Part shown: piece by piece, positions 35,520-43,273 of the stretch | Position numbering within the stretch: position 1 is the stretch's first letter | How the letters are laid out: each line of letters begins with the position of its first letter | NCBI GenBank assembly: GCA_002376845.1 | Contig: DFOS01000005.1 | Coordinates: 124,001-188,000 of the forward strand | Source: Bdellovibrionaceae bacterium UBA3535 | Lineage (GTDB): Bacteria; Bdellovibrionota; Bdellovibrionia; Bdellovibrionales; UBA840 | Length of the DNA stretch: 64,000 nucleotides | Direction: 5' to 3' | Translations under genes and position numbers: made by a program | The notes under the pieces: generated by a model | What the model was told of the DNA's origin: nothing | Databases searched by the model: none | The model's input: the letters and a program-made list of their open reading frames with translations, nothing else

Positions 35520-36409
35520 AATTTCCCCTTCTCAAATACTCGCATAATCGCACTACGAGCTCTAGGGTTTTTTTGCTTTTCTTGCCAAGTAGCTTGCACC
35601 GCTTTTTTGGTTAAGATTTGCCCCTGCTCTTTATGTTCCTTAAACGTCCACTTCACAATACGATCTTCTGCCGAATGAAATGTAATCATAATCAAACGGC
35701 CGTTTTCTTTTAGCCTGGCTATAAGATCCACTACGGACTGCTGCAGGAGCGAAAGCTCCTCATTGACAAAAATTCTTAAGGCCAAAAAATATTTCGTAGC
35801 TGGATGTTGCCCTTTTTTGCGCCAGCCAATGCATTTCGCAATAAGCTCCGCAAGTTCCGTTGTGGTTTCTATATTTTGATTATGTCTTTCCGTTATAATT
35901 GCATTTACTACTTTGGTCGGGTTGTGTATCTCCCCATAATCACGAAATAGCTCGATCATCTCCTGTGCATCCCATTGATTCACAACATCCGCTGCCTTTA
36001 TACCCTTTGATGCGTCCATACGCATATCAAGAGGCCCTTCTTGGTAAAAACTAAAGCCACGCTCGGCCTGATCCAATTGAGGTGAGCTCACACCTAAATC
36101 TGCCAGAATCAAATCAAATTTTTTTTCTGCCAATTCTTTTGAAGCCTCATCTGCTAAACGCATAAAATTTAAATGATGAAATCGACACTGACCACGCTCT
36201 ACCAAGTCTGCGAATTCTTTTTTACCAAATTCAATTGCTTGCAAATCTCGATCAATCAAATCCGCTTGCATATTTGTATTGATATCTTCTATTAGAATAC
36301 GAAAATGCCCGCCGCGGCCAAAGGTACAGTCCAAATACGCAGCTGGTGGCTCAGGCATGCTTTCACAAAAACGCCTAAAATCTTCTGCAAGAACGGGGAT
36401 ATGCTTCAT
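35516..36409 (-). CDS. rsmH: 16S rRNA m4C1402 methyltransferase RsmH (MraW)
   Basis: 297-residue S-adenosylmethionine enzyme. N-terminal HIPVLAEDF, DCTFGRGGHF, ADLGVSSPQLDQAERGFSF and the C-terminal FHSAEDRIVK are family signatures. Overlaps mraZ and ftsL by 4 bp each. Confidence 0.95.
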   Translation of the reverse strand: MKHIPVLAEDFRRFCESMPEPPAAYLDCTFGRGGHFRILIEDINTNMQADLIDRDLQAIEFGKKEFADLVERGQCRFHHLNFMRLADEASKELAEKKFDLILADLGVSSPQLDQAERGFSFYQEGPLDMRMDASKGIKAADVVNQWDAQEMIELFRDYGEIHNPTKVVNAIITERHNQNIETTTELAELIAKCIGWRKKGQHPATKYFLALRIFVNEELSLLQQSVVDLIARLKENGRLIMITFHSAEDRIVKWTFKEHKEQGQILTKKAVQATWQEKQKNPRARSAIMRVFEKGKL

Positions 36410-36867
36410 TCCTCCCCCTCTAATGCTGCAACACCAGCCATAATGGACTCAAAAGACTTGGCTAGAGATTGATTTAGTTTTTGCCACTTACTTGCATCCC
36501 ATATTTCAAACTTCTCTCCCATGCCTACCAAGCAGACTTCGGCTCCAAGGTTTGCATAATCTTTTAAGGCTTTTGGAATTAGAATTCGGTTTTGCTTGTC
36601 CAGTCCAACCGCTTGTCCAGCAGACAAATAAAAACGTTGAAAGGCCTGCACATCGGCATTCAGCGAGGGCAATTGATGGATGCGATTTTCAAGATTTTGC
36701 CAGGCAGATTTGCTATAGACATCAAGACAGCTTTGCTGTTGATAAATAAAATTGGTCACCACCAATTCTTCGCCTTCACTTAGAAAGGTTCGCAGCCCTG
36801 CCGGTATGGCAAGACGGGATTTATCATCCATTTTGGCCAGAAACTGACCTCGAAAATTATACGCCAT
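36406..36867 (-). CDS. mraZ: MraZ transcriptional regulator
   Basis: 153-residue DNA-binding repressor of the dcw cluster, built of two SpoVT/AbrB-like halves. The conserved FRGQFLAKMDDKSRLAIPAG start and second DKQNRILIPKAL repeat are clear. A reading from 36963 would add 32 unconserved residues and extend across the promoter and operator sites, so 36867 is chosen; GAGAG lies just upstream. First gene of the cluster. Confidence 0.93.
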   Translation of the reverse strand: MAYNFRGQFLAKMDDKSRLAIPAGLRTFLSEGEELVVTNFIYQQQSCLDVYSKSAWQNLENRIHQLPSLNADVQAFQRFYLSAGQAVGLDKQNRILIPKALKDYANLGAEVCLVGMGEKFEIWDASKWQKLNQSLAKSFESIMAGVAALEGEE

Positions 36868-36959
36868 CTTGGCTCTCACTTGGCTGGAGTCCATCCATGG
36901 ACCCCGATAAAAAAAACGTGTAAAAAGCGGGATTGTTGCTAAACTGGGTGAGTTTCCAC

Positions 36960-36983
36960 CCACTTTTTACCACTTATTACCAC
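36960..36983 (-). promoter_or_regulatory. Three MraZ boxes with 10-bp phase
   Basis: On the minus strand GTGG occurs three times, complementary to CCAC at 36960-36963, 36970-36973 and 36980-36983, exactly 10 bp apart. This is the arrangement known for MraZ operators (short TGGG-type direct repeats once per turn). They begin at the -10 element and cover the likely transcription start, as in E. coli. Confidence 0.75.
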
Positions 36984-37009
36984 TTTATCATGGCATTTTT
37001 GTGCGTCAA
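36982..37009 (-). promoter_or_regulatory. Predicted promoter of the dcw cluster
   Basis: Minus strand: TTGACG (-35, 37004-37009), 16 bp, TAAAGT (-10, 36982-36987). It would give a leader of about 108 nt before mraZ. Confidence 0.5.
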
Positions 37010-37089
37010 GTCTAATTCGATTGCTATTTTTTAAGCAGATTGTTAGAATTTTACTTAGTACATTCAGGTACATACAAAGGCTTGCCAAA

Positions 37090-37998
37090 ATGATGATTCG
37101 CTGCCCCAAATGCAGTTTTGAACAACCCGACGAACAATACTGCGCCGCATGTGGCGTGGACATGAAAAGCTTCGAAAAAAAGCGCCCCTTAAGTGAGAAG
37201 ATCACAAAAAATTCTTTTACCTACTTGTTTTTATTTTTCAGCATTCTCGTTGGAACTACATTTTTTATTAAAAATAATTGGTTTTCCAATGACTGGAGCA
37301 ATCTCGACTTTCAGCCAGCTCAGCAAAAACAAGAACGTGAAGCGGCAAGCTTGCCTTCAGAACAGCCGCAGATTCCCTTTTCCTCCTCCGATAAATCCGA
37401 CCTTCGCCAAGCCATTAGCCAAGAACCAAGACAAGAGAATCCATATCTCGAAATTAAAGTATTGGAATTGCCTACCAATCTCATTGCCTATCTTCTAGAT
37501 CGAGACTTGCTTGCAGAGGATTTCAATCAGTTTAGCATTGTAGTACCCGAAGCCCTGCGCCTGCAGGAAGTTGATTTCTCCGCTTATTCGCAAGTTTATT
37601 CTGAGAAGTATTATTTGAATGCATTTAAAAGTCCCCTTCGTATCCAGCAAAGTGTTTATGATGAAACCTTGGATGATGATTTAGGTTTTATACTAGAGTT
37701 CTCCGTAAACACCTTTCGCTCCGAGGAAGTAAGTATTGATATTAGCCTGAATCGCAATTTTTACGAAAGTGAGCAAGATGGTGCCAGCTCTTTATGGCAA
37801 AAGATCAATGAAACTTTAAACTTTCGCGAAGGTAGTGCCTACTTACTAATGGGCATTTTACCGCAGCGCCCCCTACACCCTAGCGAAACCAATCTTTTTC
37901 GTGACGGCTATCTTGGCCTAATGAATGCTTCCGAATACGCCCAAGGCGAGATCACCATGGCAGTTTTGTTGCGATATTCTACTGACAAAGACAAGTAA
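37090..37998 (+). CDS. Zinc-ribbon single-pass membrane protein, unknown function
   Basis: 302 residues. The N-terminus has a zinc ribbon with two CxxC knuckles (RCPKC and YCAACG). One membrane span (about residues 44-62, TYLFLFFSILVGTTFF) and a low-complexity Gln/Glu/Ser linker come next. A C-terminal globular domain of about 180 residues follows that I do not recognise. Tandem ATGs at 37090/37093 are preferred; the frame upstream to 37021 overlaps the mraZ promoter region. Divergent from mraZ; hpt follows 32 bp later. Confidence 0.75.
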   Translation: MMIRCPKCSFEQPDEQYCAACGVDMKSFEKKRPLSEKITKNSFTYLFLFFSILVGTTFFIKNNWFSNDWSNLDFQPAQQKQEREAASLPSEQPQIPFSSSDKSDLRQAISQEPRQENPYLEIKVLELPTNLIAYLLDRDLLAEDFNQFSIVVPEALRLQEVDFSAYSQVYSEKYYLNAFKSPLRIQQSVYDETLDDDLGFILEFSVNTFRSEEVSIDISLNRNFYESEQDGASSLWQKINETLNFREGSAYLLMGILPQRPLHPSETNLFRDGYLGLMNASEYAQGEITMAVLLRYSTDKDK

Positions 37999-38030
37999 GC
38001 CTGCTAGGTCTTGAGATGCTAGGAGTATAA

Positions 38031-38561
38031 ATGGAACACTTAAAAATATCTCCCCTAATTACCGAATCCGATTTACAAAAAAAAATTGGGCAATTGGCTC
38101 GCAATATTGAAGAAGGTTTTTCTGGCGAAGACATTATTGCCCTATGCGTCTTAAAGGGCTCTTTCATCTTTTTTTCGGATCTTATTCGCTCTTTGAATTT
38201 AAATGTTCGCTGTGAATTTATTGGATTATCTAGCTACGGGGATTCCACCAAATCTAGTGGGCAAGTAAGAATGACCATGGACATTGGCGCCGCCCTAGAA
38301 AATAAAAACGTTTTAATTGTCGAAGACATTATCGACACCGGCCTTACCATGCAGTATCTGCTCAACTACATAAACCTAAGAAATGCGAAAAGCGTAAAAA
38401 CCGCCGCTCTACTATATAAACCCGAAGCTCTCAAGGTGGATATTCCCTTAGATTATGTAGGATTTGAAATAGGCAACGAATTTGTCGTTGGCTATGGTTT
38501 GGACTACCAAGGCCTGTATCGTAATATCCCCTATGTCGCGCGCGTCGACAATATGAACTAA
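38031..38561 (+). CDS. hpt: Hypoxanthine phosphoribosyltransferase
   Basis: 176-residue purine salvage enzyme that makes IMP/GMP from hypoxanthine or guanine. The PRPP-binding motif VLIVEDIIDTGLTM, the loop LKGSFIFFSDL and the C-terminal FVVGYGLDYQGLYRNIPYV match the family. AGGAG stands 6-7 nt before the ATG. Confidence 0.93.
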   Translation: MEHLKISPLITESDLQKKIGQLARNIEEGFSGEDIIALCVLKGSFIFFSDLIRSLNLNVRCEFIGLSSYGDSTKSSGQVRMTMDIGAALENKNVLIVEDIIDTGLTMQYLLNYINLRNAKSVKTAALLYKPEALKVDIPLDYVGFEIGNEFVVGYGLDYQGLYRNIPYVARVDNMN

Positions 38562-38564
38562 ACT

Positions 38565-38592
38565 TTGTCATCTCCCGCATTTTGTGTAGACT
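38565..38592 (+). promoter_or_regulatory. Possible promoter of the M14 carboxypeptidase gene
   Basis: TTGTCA (38565-38570), 16 bp, TAGACT (38587-38592). It would give a leader of about 15-20 nt that includes the G-rich ribosome site at 38605-38611. Confidence 0.3.
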
Positions 38593-38614
38593 TGTATTAC
38601 ACACAGGGGGGACA

Positions 38615-39817
38615 ATGCCTATTTTACTACTATTATTCTCATTTTTATTTGCTAACGAAAGCAATACCTATTGGATGAAGGTCAATGCTACGAACAAGTA
38701 TGAACGCTCAGCTGTAGCCAATACTGGAGCCGTGATCGAAGTTGTTAAGGACGACTACATCATTGTTTTAGGAAACAACAGAGAAAAAGAAATCATTGAA
38801 AAATTGGGTTTTCTCGATACCTCATTCTTACTCCCATCCAGCTTTTACCCTCCAAAAGACGATGATTTTCATAGTTATGAAGAAATGGTGCAGGCACTCA
38901 AGGATTTACAAGCAGCTCATAGCGATATTAGCGAGCTTAGCGTAATTGGAAAATCGTTAGAAGGAAGAGAGATCTACAAACTACGTATTTCTACAGATCT
39001 AGCCAATGCCTCTGATAAAGCAGGCATCGCATTTATGGGGGCACACCATGCAAGGGAGCATCTTTCCAAAGAAGTGCCCTTGATGCTAGCAGAATACATT
39101 CTAGAAAACTTCGCAAGTGATAGCCGTATTCAGCGCATGGTGGAAGGTCGCGACATCCACATTATCCCCATTGTAAATCCTGACGGCGTAATTTTTGATA
39201 TTAAAGCAGACCGTTACCGCAATTGGCGCAAAAATCGTCGCCCCAATAAAGACGGCTCCATCGGTGTCGACTTGAACCGTAATTATGGTTTTCAGTGGGG
39301 AACTGGCGGCTCCAGCAAGAGCGGACGAAGTGATGTTTTTATGGGGCCAAAACCCTTTAGTGAGCCCGAAACCCAAGCCATAAAAAAATTCGTCGAAGAC
39401 AATGAGAATATCAATATACTTTTGTCCTTCCACACTTTTTCAGAATTGATTCTCTACCCTTGGGGCCATACCTATAATTCTATCTCCAATGAGAAAGATT
39501 ATTTGGTACATAAAACCATGGCCGAAACCATGGCCAAGTGGAATGGTTATCGCCCACAACAATCTTCAGACCTTTATATAGCAAGTGGAGATACAACGGA
39601 TTGGTCCTATGGTGCTCATGGCATTATCTCCTTTACATTCGAGCTAGATCCAGCAACCATTTGGGAAGGTGGCTTTTACCCAGGACAAGATTTTATTGAT
39701 CCTACATTTCGTAAAAACCTAGAGCCTTGTTTGTATTTGATTGATATGGCTGATAATCCCTATCGTAGCTTACAAAGCAAATCTCAAAAATTGGGTTTCC
39801 AGCATCTACAATTTTAA
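38615..39817 (+). CDS. Exported M14 zinc carboxypeptidase
   Basis: 400 residues with a short signal peptide (PILLLLFSFLFANES). The N-terminal region (about 20-95) resembles a propeptide. The M14 catalytic domain shows the zinc pair in HHAREH, NPDGVIF, DLNRNYGFQW, LLSFHTFSELILYPWG and the catalytic Glu in FTFELDP, as in carboxypeptidases A/T. Secreted digestive or wall-processing activity is likely. ATG 38615 is chosen over an upstream frame because of AGGGGGG just before it and the signal peptide. It ends in a hairpin shared with convergent RNase J. Confidence 0.88.
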   Translation: MPILLLLFSFLFANESNTYWMKVNATNKYERSAVANTGAVIEVVKDDYIIVLGNNREKEIIEKLGFLDTSFLLPSSFYPPKDDDFHSYEEMVQALKDLQAAHSDISELSVIGKSLEGREIYKLRISTDLANASDKAGIAFMGAHHAREHLSKEVPLMLAEYILENFASDSRIQRMVEGRDIHIIPIVNPDGVIFDIKADRYRNWRKNRRPNKDGSIGVDLNRNYGFQWGTGGSSKSGRSDVFMGPKPFSEPETQAIKKFVEDNENINILLSFHTFSELILYPWGHTYNSISNEKDYLVHKTMAETMAKWNGYRPQQSSDLYIASGDTTDWSYGAHGIISFTFELDPATIWEGGFYPGQDFIDPTFRKNLEPCLYLIDMADNPYRSLQSKSQKLGFQHLQF

Positions 39818-39850
39818 GCTTAAAAAGGGGGGCCTTTGTGGCCCCTAAGC
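39818..39850. terminator. Terminator between the M14 gene and RNase J
   Basis: A GGGGCC / GGCCCC stem (39829-39834 with 39840-39845) has a 5-nt loop and an outer GCTTA / TAAGC pairing. On the minus strand the stem is followed by CC then TTTTT, giving an intrinsic terminator for the RNase J operon. The plus-strand side lacks a U-run. Confidence 0.75.
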
Positions 39851-41440
39851 ATCTAAGTAAAGCCTCACGTTTGGTTTCCAACCTAGATAATTCATAGCCT
39901 GCTTTTTTAAAAATGATTCAATTTGATCTTTCGAAATTTTTGCCGATTGAATTGCCAGCTCTACATCTTTTGCCAAAGTCTCCAAATCAGATCTAGCCAC
40001 TTCATAACCAACAAAATCTAGAGTAGGCGGCGCCAGCAAACGCTGTCCGTCTAAATGGGCAAAGCATATTAACAAACCATTGCGAGCCATTTTTTTTCTA
40101 TCTTTAAATTCTTTTGCATCCAAATAGAAAGTGTACTTCCCTCTAGCACCGCGTTTTCTTGGCGGCTCCGATGGCTGTAGAAGCTCATAGCCATTTTCTT
40201 TTACAACTAGCGTATCTCCATCTTTTAAAATTATACCTTCACTACTCTTACATACTCTATGCATGGTCTGTAAGTGATTTCGCAGCATAATGTCATCACC
40301 ATGAATTGGCACAAAATATTGGGGCTGCAATTTCTCTAGCATCCATGCTTGCTCTTCTGAGTAAGCATGACCGGAAGCATGCACAGCTGGGTCATGAATG
40401 ATTTGCACTTCTTTCATCGAAATTTGATTTAGCATATAACGAATATTTAATTCATTGCCTGGAATTTTTAATGCAGAATGAATGAAAATATCCCCCTTTT
40501 GCATTTTTACATAAGAGTATTCATCTCGTAAAATCTTGCCGATGGATGCGTTGTAGTCTCCCTGAGATCCTGTACAGGCATATATCGCATTCTCTATGCC
40601 CTCCACCTCTTCAGGATACAAAGGTCTATCATTGCCCGTATGCAGGTATCCTGTGCGGATCGCCATATCAAAAAATTTCCATAGAGATCTTCCAACTAGT
40701 ACAAGTGGTCTTTCTAAATCCCGCGAAATATCCCACAACATTTTCAAACGATGCAAATTACTAGCAAAAAATGTTATAAAAATTTGTTTGCTCTGATTGC
40801 TTTCTACTAAGGATTTTAATGCTCCGTATACCTCTGACTCACTTCGTGACCATCCAGGCTTTTCCGCATTGGTAGAATCCGATAAAAAAAGTAATGGTGA
40901 CTTCATATTCTGAATCGTTGTATCCGAAAAGTTTTCGTCGGCATAATTTTTATGGTCAATTTTGAAATCACCAGAATGCAAAATATTACCTAAGGGGCTC
41001 TGGATTTCAATCATACTAGATTCCACAATAGAATGGGTATTTTTCATAAATCGATAAGTAAATGGCCCATCCTCAACAAAATCTAAATAATCCATGATTT
41101 CTATTTTAGTTTGGGAATATTCGTATTGATTGAGCTTTTGCTTGATAAGCTCGTGTGAAAATTGCGTGCAAAATATTTTCTCCACCTCAACGTCTCGTAA
41201 TAAATACGGCAGGCCTCCCAAATGATCTTCATGCGCATGGGTAATAAGTAAGGTATTAATTTTTGTATTTCGCAAATCGCTATAATCTGGCAGCACCACA
41301 TCAAATCCCCAATGGGGCTGATTGGAGTACATGAGTCCACAATCAATAAGAACTTTATGATCTTGAAATGTGAGTAACATGGAGTTCATCCCCACTTCAC
41401 CTAGTCCACCATATATTTTAAGACTTAATTCATTCATCAA
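39845..41440 (-). CDS. rnj: Ribonuclease J family exonuclease/endonuclease
   Basis: 531-residue metallo-beta-lactamase/beta-CASP nuclease that degrades and matures RNA. The metal site is THAHEDHLGG, with SGDFKIDH, SDSTNAEKPG and the C-terminal VHASGHAY and PIHGDDIMLRNH motifs typical of RNase J. Length fits the family. Its start overlaps the outer-membrane barrel gene by 4 bp, so a housekeeping RNase is translated at the end of an envelope operon, which is unusual. Confidence 0.92.
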   Translation of the reverse strand: MMNELSLKIYGGLGEVGMNSMLLTFQDHKVLIDCGLMYSNQPHWGFDVVLPDYSDLRNTKINTLLITHAHEDHLGGLPYLLRDVEVEKIFCTQFSHELIKQKLNQYEYSQTKIEIMDYLDFVEDGPFTYRFMKNTHSIVESSMIEIQSPLGNILHSGDFKIDHKNYADENFSDTTIQNMKSPLLFLSDSTNAEKPGWSRSESEVYGALKSLVESNQSKQIFITFFASNLHRLKMLWDISRDLERPLVLVGRSLWKFFDMAIRTGYLHTGNDRPLYPEEVEGIENAIYACTGSQGDYNASIGKILRDEYSYVKMQKGDIFIHSALKIPGNELNIRYMLNQISMKEVQIIHDPAVHASGHAYSEEQAWMLEKLQPQYFVPIHGDDIMLRNHLQTMHRVCKSSEGIILKDGDTLVVKENGYELLQPSEPPRKRGARGKYTFYLDAKEFKDRKKMARNGLLICFAHLDGQRLLAPPTLDFVGYEVARSDLETLAKDVELAIQSAKISKDQIESFLKKQAMNYLGWKPNVRLYLDA

Positions 41441-42570
41441 AAGAAAACTTTTGTAGCCAGGTAAAGTTGATAAACTTGATAAGACGACGCACGGTCCCCA
41501 CGACTTTCTGGACGAGTATCGTAGGCATCCGACAGCAATATATCACCACTAAATCCAGCCTTAATTAGCCAATTGGGTTTGTAGGAATAATCTACCTGCA
41601 CCGTACCGAATAGCTTTTGGTCCTCTCGCTTTACTGGATTTGAAAAGGACTTATACAAATAGTTGGACTTAAATAGCAATATAAAGCGATCACCAAACAC
41701 CCTTGAGTAGGCCAAATACATTTGCTGGTTCAACTCATAATTGGTATATGCCGAGTCTACTAGCTCGTAAAGGTATCCTGCTGTAAGGGTATCTTGTGGA
41801 GTAATTTGCTCTTCAAAGCTTACTTCAAAAACAGGCTCATTAAAATCATCATCGAATTCATAATCACGAACGTAATAACCGAAGGTAAAATAAAACAAGG
41901 AGTACTCCGTAAGCCTTCCTTCAAAACCACCGGCAATTTTGTAGCCCAAGCTATCATTTAAGTATTGAGTACCCGTAAGCGTGTCATTGATACGGCCATC
42001 AGGATATACCATTTGATCGGCTGAAAATTGCACCAAAAAGGCTGTCTCTGGTAGAAAGAAGTATTCCGTTTCAAAATCAACACCAATTTTTTGCCCCACC
42101 ATATACCTAAATTCTGATTCCGTATAATCCGTCATCAATGCATAGATATCCAAATAATGATTGGTAAGATCTGACTGTCTATATTCAGCCCGATAATTGG
42201 CTTTTATCTCTTGTCGCTGAAAAATTTCTTGGTTCTCAAATTGTGAGGGCTCAGTGATATTTGCGTAATCGGCAGAAAGCCCCATCTTGGTTTTTTTGTT
42301 AACTTGCAACATAAAGCCGATCGCGGCATCGTAGTCCAAATAATCTAACTCCGCAAAGCTTATATACTTTCCATATTCTGTATTAAGATGTGCGAACAAA
42401 TTAATTTTATTTGAATCCTTATATAGTAAAACCTCGGGCTTCAGAAACAATGACAAATCTGGTTCCGCCGCTTGATCACGATAGAAAACGTTGTTCTCCA
42501 AACGAAGACCGGTTTCAAAGTCAACCTTTGTAGCTGCAAATAGCATTTGAAATAAAAACAAATAGATCAT
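41437..42570 (-). CDS. Outer-membrane beta-barrel protein, unknown function
   Basis: 377 residues with a minimal signal peptide (LFLFQMLFAA). The mature chain consists of alternating amphipathic strands rich in Tyr, Asp and Phe, and ends YLATKVFF with terminal Phe, a barrel-assembly signal. About 16 strands could be drawn. No substrate is suggested. It overlaps its neighbours by 4 bp on both sides inside the seven-gene operon. Confidence 0.72.
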   Translation of the reverse strand: MIYLFLFQMLFAATKVDFETGLRLENNVFYRDQAAEPDLSLFLKPEVLLYKDSNKINLFAHLNTEYGKYISFAELDYLDYDAAIGFMLQVNKKTKMGLSADYANITEPSQFENQEIFQRQEIKANYRAEYRQSDLTNHYLDIYALMTDYTESEFRYMVGQKIGVDFETEYFFLPETAFLVQFSADQMVYPDGRINDTLTGTQYLNDSLGYKIAGGFEGRLTEYSLFYFTFGYYVRDYEFDDDFNEPVFEVSFEEQITPQDTLTAGYLYELVDSAYTNYELNQQMYLAYSRVFGDRFILLFKSNYLYKSFSNPVKREDQKLFGTVQVDYSYKPNWLIKAGFSGDILLSDAYDTRPESRGDRASSYQVYQLYLATKVFF

Positions 42571-43064
42571 CGATAGTTCACCCTATTTGTCTGCAGATCT
42601 TTATTGGGACGAACCTGATCCAATCTTTCTTTTAAATAAACAGTTTTAATTCGGTTAAAGTTTACATCTACCAAATACTTGGAGCCATTTTTTGCCAAAC
42701 GTAGACAATCGTTTAGTACACTGTGCTCCAATCGAATGCCTTTACGATATTTTTGAGTGCCAACAAATATGCGTATTAAGTCCGACTTTTTTAAAGGGCC
42801 TTTTGCCTGAGTTAGCTCGTTGCAAAGTTTTTTATAGATGTAATTTACACTACCAATTTGTGTCATGGACTGACGAAAGCAAGCCAAAGACTCTTCCGCA
42901 ACTTCTGCCTGCGCTTTTTTATATTGCTCATCTAGGAAATTTACAATGTTACTATCTATAGAAGATATATAACCACACTGCTTTTTGAAAGAGTCTACTA
43001 CCTCTCTCATAATAGCTTCTGTATTTGATGCAAAAACAATGTTGAATATCAATAGGAGTATCAT
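42567..43064 (-). CDS. Small exported protein, unknown function
   Basis: 165 residues with a signal peptide (LLLIFNIVFAS). The mature part is helical, with four cysteines (CGY, ACF, LCNE, DCLRL) that could form two disulphides, and a basic C-terminus. No family is recognised. It overlaps both neighbours by 4 bp. Confidence 0.65.
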   Translation of the reverse strand: MILLLIFNIVFASNTEAIMREVVDSFKKQCGYISSIDSNIVNFLDEQYKKAQAEVAEESLACFRQSMTQIGSVNYIYKKLCNELTQAKGPLKKSDLIRIFVGTQKYRKGIRLEHSVLNDCLRLAKNGSKYLVDVNFNRIKTVYLKERLDQVRPNKDLQTNRVNYR

Positions 43065-43273
43065 GGCTTATATACTAAACGTTCATCCTTTCTAATGGTA
43101 TGTTTTTGTTTGTCTGCAAAATTCAAGCTTGGCTCACCGTCGCTAGCTTGTAATTCTGCTTTTTTAATCAAAAAAAGTGACTTAGGTACTTTTGAATAAG
43201 AATAGGTTTTATCCTCTTTAGCCTTTGTGGAGTTATCTGCATATAGAAAAAAAGACATAATTAATACAATCAC
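43061..43273 (-). CDS. Very small exported protein, unknown function
   Basis: 70 residues: a hydrophobic signal (VLIMSFFLYA) and about 55 polar residues rich in Lys, Ser and Asp. It is kept as a gene because it is tiled between two 4-bp overlaps in the operon and has a signal peptide like all its neighbours. Confidence 0.6.
   Translation of the reverse strand: MIVLIMSFFLYADNSTKAKEDKTYSYSKVPKSLFLIKKAELQASDGEPSLNFADKQKHTIRKDERLVYKP

Noticed and set aside
36868..36963. N-terminal extension of MraZ
   Set aside because: It would be 32 unconserved residues running across the promoter and MraZ boxes; the family start is at 36867.
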